Below are positions 1-7,009 of a DNA stretch of 10,371 bases, piece by piece. Within the stretch, counting starts at the first letter, position 1; each line of letters starts with the position of its first letter. The notes under the pieces were generated by a model. It made no database searches, had not been told where the DNA came from, and worked only from the letters and a program-made list of their open reading frames with translations. The position numbers were made by a program, and so were the translations under genes. The stretch is from an uncultured Clostridia bacterium (lineage in GTDB: Bacteria > Bacillota > Clostridia > Oscillospirales > CAG-272), in NCBI GenBank assembly GCA_904501715.1, contig CAJGCD010000052.1, positions 1-10,371 of the forward strand, read 5' to 3'.

Positions 1-342
1 AAGGGCGCTATGATGACGCGCAAGAGAAGAAATAAAGTACTCAAGGCAGCAAAGGGTTACTGGGGCGCAAAGTCCAAGCACTTCAAGATGGCTAAGCAAG
101 CCGTTCTCAAGAGCGGAAACTATGCTTTCGCCGGCAGAAAGATGAAGAAGAGAGACTTCCGCAGACTCTGGATAGCTCGTATCTCCGCACAGGCAAAGGC
201 TTGCGGAATGAACTATTCCACCTTTATGCACGGTCTCAAGAACGCAGGCATCGACCTGAACCGTAAGATGCTCTCTGAGCTCGCAGTATATGATAAGGAA
301 GCTTTTGCAGCTCTCGTTGAGAAGGCAAAGGCAGCTCTCTAA
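1..342 (+). CDS. rplT: 50S ribosomal protein L20, 5'-truncated by window edge
   Basis: L20 binds 23S rRNA early in assembly of the large ribosomal subunit. The reading frame is open from base 1 (Lys-Gly-Ala before the first visible Met), so the true start lies just outside the window; the family usually begins with a short segment of about seven residues ending in KGA or KGG before the MTRKRR stretch seen here. Visible hallmarks are the basic N-terminus with TRKRRNKVLKAAKGYWGAKS, the RDFRRLWIARI helix, and the C-terminal SYSxFMHGL-type block (here YSTFMHGLKNAGIDLNRKML), ending in ALVEKAKAAL. Length with the missing residues matches the usual 115-120. It is normally the last gene of infC-rpmI-rplT, and the hairpin just downstream fits an operon end. 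Identity is very secure. The Met at base 10 is internal and should not be taken as the start. Confidence 0.97.
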   Translation, partial: KGAMMTRKRRNKVLKAAKGYWGAKSKHFKMAKQAVLKSGNYAFAGRKMKKRDFRRLWIARISAQAKACGMNYSTFMHGLKNAGIDLNRKMLSELAVYDKEAFAALVEKAKAAL

Positions 343-350
343 GAGATATA

Positions 351-376
351 AAACCCGCTTTACAGCGGGTTTTATT
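351..376 (+). terminator. Intrinsic terminator after rplT
   Basis: AAACCCGCT (351-359) and AGCGGGTTT (364-372) form a perfect 9-bp stem with a TTAC loop, followed by further T residues. It begins 8 bases after the rplT stop and closes the ribosomal protein operon. The A-rich 5' arm and T-rich 3' arm are standard for Rho-independent terminators. Confidence 0.9.
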
Positions 377-427
377 CTGTAAATGGAGAAGAAAAAATTT
401 GACGAAAAATTGCTTTTGCGAGGGTTT

Positions 428-1270
428 ATGTTAAAGCAAAAAGATATCATTACCTCACGGCAAAATCCCACGGTCAAGCGCATCTGCGCCCTTGCCGAGA
501 AGAAGGAAAGACGCGCGCAGGGGCTATTCCGTTTCGATGGGATCAAGCTTTTTTGCGAGGCGGCACAGAGAGGTCTTGACATAAAATATGCCGTTATCCG
601 CGAGAACGTAAGCGAGGATATTCTGAGGAGGGTCGAGTCTGCCGTTGAGGACGGAAGGCTTTCGGAAGGCGCTGTTTTGCTTGTTTCGGAGTCGGTTTTT
701 GAAAAGATAAGCGAGGAGCGCGCCCCCGAGGGAATAGTTACGGTTGCGGCGGTCATGCCAAGCAAGCACAGAACGCTTTCGCCAGAGGATGCCGCAAAAT
801 ATTCCGTGGAAAAGGACGAGAAGCTGCTTATAGCCCAGTCGCTCCGCGACCCGGGAAATCTGGGAACGGTCATAAGAAGCTGCGCCGCGCTGGGAATAGA
901 CCGGTTGCTCATATCCGACGATTGCGCGGATATATACAGCCCCAAGGTCATACGTGCGGCTATGGGAGGGCTCTTTGCTCTCCACATAGATATCGTTCCT
1001 TTCTCGGCTCTTCCCAATGCATTACTTTCTTTGCGCCGCGGTCGCAGAAGGATATACGCTACCGCCCTTCACGCAGAGGCACGGCAGATAGGCAGCTTTG
1101 CTCTTGAGAGCGGGGATTGCTTTCTAATAGGAAACGAGGGTCACGGGCTTTCAGGGGACGTGATAGATGCCTGTGACGCTTGCGCTCTTATACCTATGAC
1201 AGAGGGCAGCGAGTCGCTCAACGCCGCAGCCGCCGCGGCTATCTGTATCTGGGAAACGGTGAGGAGTTAG
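428..1270 (+). CDS. TrmH/SpoU-family RNA 2'-O-methyltransferase
   Basis: This 280-residue protein is a predicted SPOUT-class, AdoMet-dependent RNA ribose 2'-O-methyltransferase. The N-terminal part (about 8-105, ITSRQNPTVKRI to the EGIV segment) matches the substrate-binding domain common to 23S rRNA-type SpoU enzymes. The C-terminal half carries the three family motifs: LRDPGNLGTVIR (139-150), LIGNEGHGLS (233-242) and IPM followed by SLNAAAAAAI (255-272), which build the trefoil knot that binds AdoMet. I chose the ATG at 428 because GAGG lies 4 bases upstream and the protein then starts close to the conserved ITSRQNP; an in-frame ATG at 383 has no ribosome site and sits against the rplT terminator. 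Placement after rplT resembles other Bacillota, where a TrmH-like gene lies near pheS or rplT. The exact target (rRNA or tRNA nucleotide) cannot be read from sequence. Confidence 0.92.
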   Translation: MLKQKDIITSRQNPTVKRICALAEKKERRAQGLFRFDGIKLFCEAAQRGLDIKYAVIRENVSEDILRRVESAVEDGRLSEGAVLLVSESVFEKISEERAPEGIVTVAAVMPSKHRTLSPEDAAKYSVEKDEKLLIAQSLRDPGNLGTVIRSCAALGIDRLLISDDCADIYSPKVIRAAMGGLFALHIDIVPFSALPNALLSLRRGRRRIYATALHAEARQIGSFALESGDCFLIGNEGHGLSGDVIDACDACALIPMTEGSESLNAAAAAAICIWETVRS

Positions 1271-1286
1271 AGCTTGTTGGTTTTTT

Positions 1287-1470
1287 GCTACTTTCTTGGA
1301 AGAAAGTAGCGCAAAGAACTTTTTGAAGGTTTTATTATTGGATTGGGATGGGAAGTTTGTGCGTTGAAGGGACAGATTTCCGAGTTTCCGAGCCTCACGT
1401 CTGTCAGCCGTAAGAATAACATTCAGCAAGTTCTTTTGGTACTTTTCTCGAAAGAAAAGTACGAAAATCG
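1287..1470. repeat. Composite hairpin-bounded repeat element, copy 1
   Basis: Left end: an 11-bp perfect hairpin (1287-1297 with 1300-1310, core CTACTTTCTT) followed by CAAAGAACTT (1312-1321). Right end, inverted: AAGTTCTTTTG (1428-1438), then a 10-bp hairpin (1439-1448 with 1453-1462, GTACTTTTCT, loop CGAA) and ACGAAAATCG. AAAGAACTT (1313-1321) can pair with AAGTTCTTT (1428-1436), so the whole 184 bases could fold as a three-stem cruciform. The right end is nearly identical to 5608-5653, and the left hairpin matches 8791-8828 at about 35 of 38 positions. No coding potential is seen. It fills nearly all the gap between the methyltransferase gene and dprA. I infer a dispersed intergenic repeat, possibly MITE- or REP-like; no obvious target-site duplication was found. 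Confidence 0.75.
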
Positions 1471-1500
1471 TTTATAATTCTAACTAAGAAAGGAGATAAA

Positions 1501-2790
1501 ATGAAGAACGAGGATACTTTGTATTGGATATGGCTTGCCGAGAAATGCGGTACAGCGTCTAAATATTTCAACGGGCTTATGGAAAAGTACGAAAATCCCT
1601 TTGACATATATCTCCTTGAGGAAAGCGAAATCGAGCAATTTGATGGGCTGTCCAAAAAGCTTAAGGACAGGCTATGTGAGAAGGACCTGAATTTCTGCTA
1701 CGAGCTACTCAGGCACTGCAAGCAGGAGCATATAGATATCATAACCTACGCTGACAAGCGTTATCCCGTAAGGCTCAGGGAGCTGAGAGAGCCTCCCATA
1801 GTGCTTTACTGCAAGGGTCATTTTCCCGACTTCAACTCCCGACTTTGCGTGGGGATAGTGGGCACTCGTAAAATGAGCGAATACGGAAAGCAGAGCGCGT
1901 ACAAAATAGCCTATGAGCTTGGAGCTGCCGACGTTCTTACCGTGAGCGGAATGGCAAAGGGCATCGACGGAGTATCCGCCAGCGGAGCTTTAGCCGCGGG
2001 AGGAGAAACGGTGGCGGTGCTTGGCTGCGGTCTTGACACGGTCTATCCCAAGGAGCACAAGACTCTGATGGGCGAGATAGCTCGGCACGGAGCGGTCATA
2101 AGCGAATATCCCCCCAAGGAGCCGCCCTACGGCTATAATTTCCCCAAGCGAAACCGAATAATCAGCGGTCTGTGTCAGGGTGTGCTGGTCGTGGAGGCAT
2201 CGGTGGGAAGCGGAGCCCTCATAACCGCAAAGGACGCTGTTGCACAAGGGCGCGAGCTCTTTGCCGTTCCCGGCAAGATAAGCGACGCGGGAGCCGAAGG
2301 TCCAAACGACCTTATAAAGAACGGGGCTTTTCCCGTTCATTCCGCAAAGGATATACTTAAGCATTACGAATTTTTATACGGTGACGAATACAACGTCAAG
2401 GGTCTTGAGAGGGCGCGCCGAAGCGAGAGAAACGCAGACAGAGCTATGGAGCGCTACGGGCTTTTTTACGCCGTTGGCGGCGAGTCCGAGGAGGATGCAG
2501 TCCCCGAGGCAAGACCTGCGAGAAAAAAGAAAAATGAAGGAAAAGTCAATGAAGAGGCGGTCACGCCCGTGGCGGATGCTTCCCGCGAGGAAAGCGTATC
2601 GTCTGTTGTAGAGGAGCTGGACGGTGTGACGAGGAGGATATACGACAGTATTCCCATCGACAAAGCCATAAGCGCGGACAGCGTGCTTTGCGGCGGACTT
2701 ACCACCGCCTACGTTATAACCGCTCTGACTATGCTGGAGATATACGGGCTTGTAAGCTCGCTTCCCGGCGGTATGTACATAAGAAAGTAA
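1501..2790 (+). CDS. dprA: DNA-processing protein DprA (Smf)
   Basis: DprA binds incoming single-stranded DNA during natural transformation and loads RecA; many non-competent bacteria also carry it. This 429-residue protein has an N-terminal helical, SAM-like segment (about 1-75), the extended Rossmann fold with VGTRK (120-124), SGMAKGID (149-156), a GETVAVLGCGLDTVYP strand-loop (168-182) and FPKRNRIISGL (214-224). A charged, low-complexity linker follows (about 300-370, with a run RKKK), then a C-terminal winged-helix (DML1-like) domain at about 370-429. AAAGGAG (1489-1495) lies 5 bases before the ATG, which fixes the start. topA follows after 31 bases, the usual dprA-topA pairing of Bacillota, so the two are probably co-transcribed. 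The linker is longer than in short DprA homologues, but all core motifs are present. Confidence 0.96.
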   Translation: MKNEDTLYWIWLAEKCGTASKYFNGLMEKYENPFDIYLLEESEIEQFDGLSKKLKDRLCEKDLNFCYELLRHCKQEHIDIITYADKRYPVRLRELREPPIVLYCKGHFPDFNSRLCVGIVGTRKMSEYGKQSAYKIAYELGAADVLTVSGMAKGIDGVSASGALAAGGETVAVLGCGLDTVYPKEHKTLMGEIARHGAVISEYPPKEPPYGYNFPKRNRIISGLCQGVLVVEASVGSGALITAKDAVAQGRELFAVPGKISDAGAEGPNDLIKNGAFPVHSAKDILKHYEFLYGDEYNVKGLERARRSERNADRAMERYGLFYAVGGESEEDAVPEARPARKKKNEGKVNEEAVTPVADASREESVSSVVEELDGVTRRIYDSIPIDKAISADSVLCGGLTTAYVITALTMLEIYGLVSSLPGGMYIRK

Positions 2791-2821
2791 ATTTTATTCT
2801 ATCGAAAGGATTTAAAAATAG

Positions 2822-3292
2822 ATGACAAATCTGGTTATTGTGGAGTCACCCTCCAAGGCATCTACCATAAAGGGCTATCTTGGCTCAAATTACAAGGTAA
2901 TAGCGTCCAAGGGACACGTGAGAGATCTGCCTAAGAGCAGTCTCGGAGTAGATATTGAGAACGGCTTTGACGCTCACTATATAAACATCCGCGGCAAGGG
3001 CGACCTTATCAAGGAGATAAAAAAGGAAGCCAAGGCGGCAAATAAGGTCTTTTTGGCAACCGACCCTGACCGCGAGGGAGAGGCTATATCCTGGCATCTG
3101 GCGAATGCGCTGGGAATTCCCGTTGAGAAGACTATGAGAGTCTCCTTCAACGAGATAACCAAGAGCGCTGTAAAGAGCGCAATAAAGCAGCCAAGACAGA
3201 TAGATATGAATCTTGTAAACGCTCAGCAGGCGAGAAGAATTCTCGACAGAATAGTGGGCTACAAGATATCTCCCTTCCTCTGGAAAACGTGA
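2822..3292 (+). CDS. topA: DNA topoisomerase I, N-terminal fragment (TOPRIM) before frame break
   Basis: Type IA topoisomerase relaxes negative supercoils through a single-strand break. This 156-residue reading frame holds the TOPRIM domain: VIVESPSKA with catalytic Glu8, GHVRDLP (31-37), and the acidic DPDREGE (81-87) with Asp81, Asp83 and Glu85 binding Mg2+. It runs on through QQARRILDRIVGYKISPFLW, after which the normal family continues with roughly W-K-x-V-R-x-G-L-S-A-G-R-V. Here the frame reads Trp-Lys-Thr-stop, while the expected continuation is encoded one frame away from 3289. The start is the ATG at 2822, with GAAAGGA 11 bases upstream. On its own the fragment lacks the catalytic tyrosine and cannot be a working enzyme. 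Homology is clear; whether the break is biological or a read error is open. Confidence 0.93.
   Translation: MTNLVIVESPSKASTIKGYLGSNYKVIASKGHVRDLPKSSLGVDIENGFDAHYINIRGKGDLIKEIKKEAKAANKVFLATDPDREGEAISWHLANALGIPVEKTMRVSFNEITKSAVKSAIKQPRQIDMNLVNAQQARRILDRIVGYKISPFLWKT
3284..3292 (+). other. topA: Frameshift site inside topA (probable missing A)
   Basis: The bases after the Trp codon (3281-3283) are AAAACGTGA. Read as is, they give Lys-Thr-stop. With one more A in the run (3284-3287) they give Lys-Asn-Val-Arg and join without a gap to Ser-Gly-Leu-Ser-Ala-Gly-Arg-Val-Gln-Ser, as in intact TopA. The repaired protein would be about 755 residues. The run is only four A long and there is no X-XXY-YYZ heptamer, so a programmed slip is unlikely. 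Confidence 0.9.
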
Positions 3293-5088
3293 GGAGCGGA
3301 CTTTCCGCGGGACGCGTGCAGTCTGTTGCGACGAGAATGATAGTGGAGCGCGAGGAGGAGATAAGAGGCTTCGTGCCTCAGGAATACTGGACCATCGACG
3401 CTACGCTCACCACTCAGAGTGACGCGGAATTTACCGTGCGCTTCTACGGCAACGCAAAGGGCAGAGTTAAGCTTACCTGCGAGGCTGACGCAAAGAAGGT
3501 TACCGAGGCGGTAAGCCAAGGACAGTTCTCGGTAAGCTCTATCAAGAAGGCGAAGAAGAAAAAGCTTCCCGCGCCTCCCTTTACCACGTCTACCATGCAG
3601 CAGGAGGCATCAAGAAAGCTGGGCTTCCAGTCACAGAGGATAATGAAGGTAGCTCAGGAGCTTTACGAGGGAATAAACATAGGCTCGGAGAACGGCGGCG
3701 TTCAGGGTCTTATAACCTATATGCGTACCGACTCTCAGAGAGTTTCTGCCGACGCTCAGGCTGAGGCAAGAGCCTTCATCGGCGAGAGATACGGTGAAAA
3801 ATATTACCCCGACACCCCCAGAGTCTACAAGACCCGCGCGGGCGCGGAGGACGCGCACGAGGCTATACGCCCCTCGAGAGTGGAGATAGAGCCTGCCAAG
3901 ATAAAGAAGTATCTTACTGCCGACCAGTTCAAGCTCTATAAGCTTATATGGGAAAGATTTATCGCCAGCCAGATGGAGTCTGCGGTGCTTTCCACCGTAA
4001 CCGCTGACTTTGAGTCCGCGGGATATATATTCAGAGCAAGCGGATATACCGTTGATTTTCAGGGTTATATGGCTCTTTACGAGGAGAGCGAGGAGGAGAG
4101 CAGACAGACTGCCGACGAGGTAAAGGAGGAGAAGAACATCCGCCTGCCCGCCATCAAGGAGGGCGAGAAGCTTGGAACCAAGGGGCTTTGCTCCGACAAG
4201 CACTTTACCGAGCCCCCCGCGCGCTACAACGACGCGTCGCTCATAAAGTTCCTTGAGGAGATGGGCATAGGACGCCCCAGCACCTTTGCTACCATCATTA
4301 CCACCATAATATCGAGAAATTACGTTAAGAGAGAGGGCAAATCTCTGGTGCCCACTCCTACGGGAGAGATAACCAACAAGCTGATGCTGGAGAGCTTCCC
4401 CGACATAGTAAACTACAAGTTTACAGCCGATATGGAGACCGACCTTGACAGAATAGAGAGCGGCGAGCAGGAGCTTGGCATAGTGCTCTCCGAATTCTGG
4501 AAGGATTTTGAGAAGGAGCTTCTTGCGGCTGAGGAAAAGATTAAGGATTCCGAGCTTGAAATACCCGTTGAGGAGACAGATATAATATGCGACAAGTGCG
4601 GAAGCAAGATGATAGTAAAGAACGGACGCTTCGGCAAATTTGCCGCTTGTCCTAACTATCCTCAGTGTAAGAATACCAAGCCCTTAACTCCTCCCGAGCA
4701 GACCGAGCAAAAGGAAAAGAAGGCGGTAGTGGCAGACTTCAAGTGCGAGCGGTGCGGCGCGGATATGGTGCTCCGTACGGGAAGATACGGAAGCTTTTTC
4801 GCTTGCAGCCGTTTCCCCGAGTGCAGCTTTACCAAGCAGAAGACTAAGGATATCGGCGTGCCCTGTCCTAAGTGCGGCTCCAAGGTAATAATGAAGAACG
4901 GCAAGAACCGCACGGTATTTTACAGCTGTGAGAAGTACCCCGAGTGTGATTTCTCTTCTTGGGATATGCCTACGGCAGAGAAGTGTCCCGATTGCGGAGA
5001 GATACTTTACCGCAAGAAGGGTCAGGCGCTCTACGTTTGCCACAATAAGGCGTGCGGATATAAGCGCGCGGTAGAGAAAGAGGATTAA
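3289..5088 (+). CDS. topA: DNA topoisomerase I, catalytic core and zinc-ribbon C-terminus, after frame break
   Basis: This is the remainder of TopA in the second frame, opening at a GTG that is probably not a real start. It begins within the conserved GLSAGRVQSVATR segment and contains the active-site region GLITYMRTDSQR, whose Tyr (about residue 300 of the repaired protein) forms the 5'-phosphotyrosine bond. It also has the DAHEAIRPS motif, a LIKFLEEMGIGRPSTFATII segment, and the GKSLVPTPTG block. The C-terminus carries four successive zinc-ribbon repeats (CDKCGSKM, CERCGADM, CPKCGSKV, CPDCGEIL), each with a second Cys pair about 15-20 residues on; these help bind single-stranded DNA. There is no second inactivating change over 600 codons and codon use is uniform, so the gene is either functional with a sequencing error or only very recently broken. 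Confidence 0.93.
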   Translation: MRSGLSAGRVQSVATRMIVEREEEIRGFVPQEYWTIDATLTTQSDAEFTVRFYGNAKGRVKLTCEADAKKVTEAVSQGQFSVSSIKKAKKKKLPAPPFTTSTMQQEASRKLGFQSQRIMKVAQELYEGINIGSENGGVQGLITYMRTDSQRVSADAQAEARAFIGERYGEKYYPDTPRVYKTRAGAEDAHEAIRPSRVEIEPAKIKKYLTADQFKLYKLIWERFIASQMESAVLSTVTADFESAGYIFRASGYTVDFQGYMALYEESEEESRQTADEVKEEKNIRLPAIKEGEKLGTKGLCSDKHFTEPPARYNDASLIKFLEEMGIGRPSTFATIITTIISRNYVKREGKSLVPTPTGEITNKLMLESFPDIVNYKFTADMETDLDRIESGEQELGIVLSEFWKDFEKELLAAEEKIKDSELEIPVEETDIICDKCGSKMIVKNGRFGKFAACPNYPQCKNTKPLTPPEQTEQKEKKAVVADFKCERCGADMVLRTGRYGSFFACSRFPECSFTKQKTKDIGVPCPKCGSKVIMKNGKNRTVFYSCEKYPECDFSSWDMPTAEKCPDCGEILYRKKGQALYVCHNKACGYKRAVEKED

Positions 5089-5483
5089 AGAGCACGCTTA
5101 AAGTTTAGCACAAACCGAGCATTTTAAAGTTTAGGTCAAGCCTTTTCAAAGGATTTGTGGGGCGGCGCTCCCTGTGGGAGATGAAGCCGCCACTCAAATA
5201 GGAAAAAGCAAGGAGAATTGGAAGCGGTAGCGACCAAGACGACTATGCTTTTGACCGATGGCAAGGTCGAGGGCGGGAAACCCTCGTCGGGGGGTTCCCT
5301 AATTAGAAAAAATAACTTAAAAACGGACAATCTGTCATTTATGACATTGATACTTCTGTCTCTACAAAGAAGCCGCTTCGCGTCTTTATCTTTTTTCTTT
5401 GACGCTAAAGGTGCAAAGAAAAAAGAAACAAAAAAGAAACACCGAAGGAGAGTTTCGCCCGTTGCGACGGGCGGGACGCGGTC
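5089..5483. repeat. Long intergenic stretch with several repeat-like hairpins, no gene
   Basis: This covers most of the gap between topA and trmFO. TTAAAGTTTAG occurs twice (5098-5108 and 5124-5134). Next come a CCTTT/AAAGG hairpin (5141-5152) and a two-level stem in which GGCGGC (5161-5166) pairs with GCCGCC (5186-5191) around CTCCC (5168-5172) and GGGAG (5176-5180). CGAGGG (5268-5273) pairs with CCCTCG (5281-5286). A perfect 13-bp stem (5389-5401 with 5414-5426) has a 12-base loop, and GCCCGT/ACGGGC (5457-5472) forms a tight hairpin. A TTG-initiated frame crosses the region but has low-complexity Lys/Arg content and no homology I recognise. From memory, segments like this are dispersed repeats in Ruminococcaceae and are often mis-called as short proteins. 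No clear terminator or promoter was found. Confidence 0.6.
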
Positions 5484-5653
5484 GCTTTTTGGAAAAAGCT
5501 TCGCAAGAACTTTAAAAATTGGGTGCTGTGCGAACATTGCGAACAGCGCACAAGCTCGGCAACACACGCCCGTCAGCGCTCAGACCCTTTTAATCTCCCC
5601 CCTTTTCAAGTTCTTTTGGTACTTTTCTCGAAAGAAAAAGTACGAAAAATTCG
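5484..5653. repeat. Composite hairpin-bounded repeat element, copy 2
   Basis: Left end: hairpin GCTTTTT (5484-5490) with AAAAAGC (5493-5499), followed by CAAGAACTTT (5504-5513). Right end, inverted: AAGTTCTTTTG (5608-5618), then a GTACTTTTCT hairpin (5619-5628 with 5633-5643, one extra A) and ACGAAAAATTCG. The right end matches 1428-1470 of copy 1 except for single-base insertions. The interior shares CACG, then two variable bases, then CGTCAGC-like sequence (5565-5577 against 1396-1408, 11 of 13). AAGAACTT (5505-5512) can pair with AAGTTCTT (5608-5615). It ends just 6 bases before the trmFO ribosome site, so it may shape transcription entering trmFO. Confidence 0.7.
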
Positions 5654-5668
5654 TTATCAAGGACTCTT

Positions 5669-7009
5669 ATGAAAACAATCAACATATACGGAGCGGGGCT
5701 TGCGGGCTGTGAGGCGGCGTGGCAGGCGGCAGAGCTTGGCGTTAAGGTGCGTCTTTTTGAAATGAAGCCCCATAAGTATACTCCCGCTCATCATTCACAG
5801 AATTTTGCGGAGCTGGTATGCTCAAACTCACTGCGCTCGGACGTTATTTCCAACGCTGTGGGGCTTCTCAAGGAGGAGATGCGTACTCTTGGCTCTCTTA
5901 TAATGGAGGCTGCCGACGCTACCCGCGTACCCGCAGGCTCGGCTCTGGCGGTTGACAGAGAAAAATTCTCGGCTTATATAACCGAAAAAATAAAAAATCA
6001 TCCCAACATAGAGGTCATCAACGCCGAGGCTGACAGTGTGGAGGAGGGTGTGACTACCGTCATAGCCACAGGACCTCTCAGCTCGGATAAAATGGCACGG
6101 TATATCGAGGAGGAGCTGGGCTTCGGCTCACTGCACTTCTTTGATGCCGCCGCGCCTATCGTTGACGCCGACAGCATAAACACCGAAATCGCCTTTTTCG
6201 CTTCAAGATACGACAAGGGCGACGCCGACTATATCAACTGCCCCATGAACGAGGAGCAGTACGAGGCGTTCTGGCAAGCGCTTGTCAGCGCCGAGGAGGC
6301 AGAGCTTAAGGAATTCGACAGGGAAGAGCAGAAAAAGAACCTCAAGGTATTTGAGGGCTGTATGCCTGTGGAGGTAATGGCGAAGCGCGGCAGAGATACT
6401 CTGCTTTTCGGACCTCTCAAGCCCGTGGGGCTTATTGATAAGCGCACGGGAAAAGCATCCCACGCCGTAGTTCAGCTGCGCAAGGAGAACAAAGAGGGAA
6501 CTATGTATAATCTGGTAGGCTTCCAGACTCATCTCACCTTCCCCGAGCAGAGGCGTGTGTTCAGAATGATACCGGGACTTGAAAATGCCGAGTTTTTGCG
6601 CTACGGCATAATGCACAGAAATACTTATCTGGATTCACCCGGACACCTTGACGCTACCTACCGTCTTCGCGGCAGAGATGTATACTTTGCGGGGCAGATG
6701 ACGGGAGTTGAGGGCTATATAGAGTCGGCGGGCTCGGGTCTTGTAGCGGGACTTTCTGCGGCAAGACGTGCGCTTGGACTTGACGAGGTGGTATTCCCCA
6801 GATGCACTATGATAGGCGCGATGTCGGGCTACGTAGCCGAGGGCGGCACGGGCGCATTTGTGCCTATGAACGCTAATTTTGGTATAATAGAGCCGCTTCC
6901 TCACCGTGTAAAGGGAGGAAAAACGGCGAAAAATCAGGCACTTGCCGAGCGGGCGCTTGATACGGTAAAGGAAATAAAGGAGAAGCTTGATGAAGACCGT
7001 AATAGTTGA
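5669..7009 (+). CDS. trmFO: Folate/FAD-dependent tRNA (uracil-54-C5)-methyltransferase TrmFO
   Basis: TrmFO makes ribothymidine at position 54 of the tRNA T-loop, using methylenetetrahydrofolate as carbon donor and FADH2 as reductant. The 446-residue product starts with the dinucleotide-binding motif GAGLAGCEAA (8-17). It has ELVCSNSLRSD with Cys51 and FEGCMPVEVMAKRG with Cys231, which correspond to the two functional cysteines known in the Bacillus enzyme (Cys53 and Cys226). GFQTHLTFPEQRRVF, the FAGQMTGVEGYIESAGSGLVAG block near the C-terminus (FAD binding) and MNANFGI are also family hallmarks. AAGGA (5659-5663) is 5 bases before the ATG. The gene often follows topA in Bacillota, as here, though a 580-base repeat-filled gap separates them. 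Its end overlaps the plsX start by 20 bases, which suggests translational coupling. Length is typical and no defects are seen. Confidence 0.97.
   Translation: MKTINIYGAGLAGCEAAWQAAELGVKVRLFEMKPHKYTPAHHSQNFAELVCSNSLRSDVISNAVGLLKEEMRTLGSLIMEAADATRVPAGSALAVDREKFSAYITEKIKNHPNIEVINAEADSVEEGVTTVIATGPLSSDKMARYIEEELGFGSLHFFDAAAPIVDADSINTEIAFFASRYDKGDADYINCPMNEEQYEAFWQALVSAEEAELKEFDREEQKKNLKVFEGCMPVEVMAKRGRDTLLFGPLKPVGLIDKRTGKASHAVVQLRKENKEGTMYNLVGFQTHLTFPEQRRVFRMIPGLENAEFLRYGIMHRNTYLDSPGHLDATYRLRGRDVYFAGQMTGVEGYIESAGSGLVAGLSAARRALGLDEVVFPRCTMIGAMSGYVAEGGTGAFVPMNANFGIIEPLPHRVKGGKTAKNQALAERALDTVKEIKEKLDEDRNS

Noticed and set aside
383..427. N-terminal extension of the RNA methyltransferase to the ATG at 383
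   Set aside because: No ribosome site, position against the rplT terminator, and 15 extra residues before the conserved start region; ATG 428 has GAGG upstream.
1473..1478. TATAAT upstream of dprA as a promoter
   Set aside because: No recognisable -35 at 16-18 bases and no extended -10; it may act weakly, but the sequence does not support a call.
3281..3292. Programmed -1 frameshift in topA
   Set aside because: No X-XXY-YYZ heptamer, only four A, no clear downstream stimulator seen, and no known family precedent that I am aware of.
5218..5712. Plus-strand 164-codon frame starting at TTG in the topA-trmFO gap
   Set aside because: It spans several hairpin repeats, has a TTG only two bases after the AAGGAG-like motif, runs into trmFO in another frame, and its low-complexity Lys/Arg content matches no family I know.
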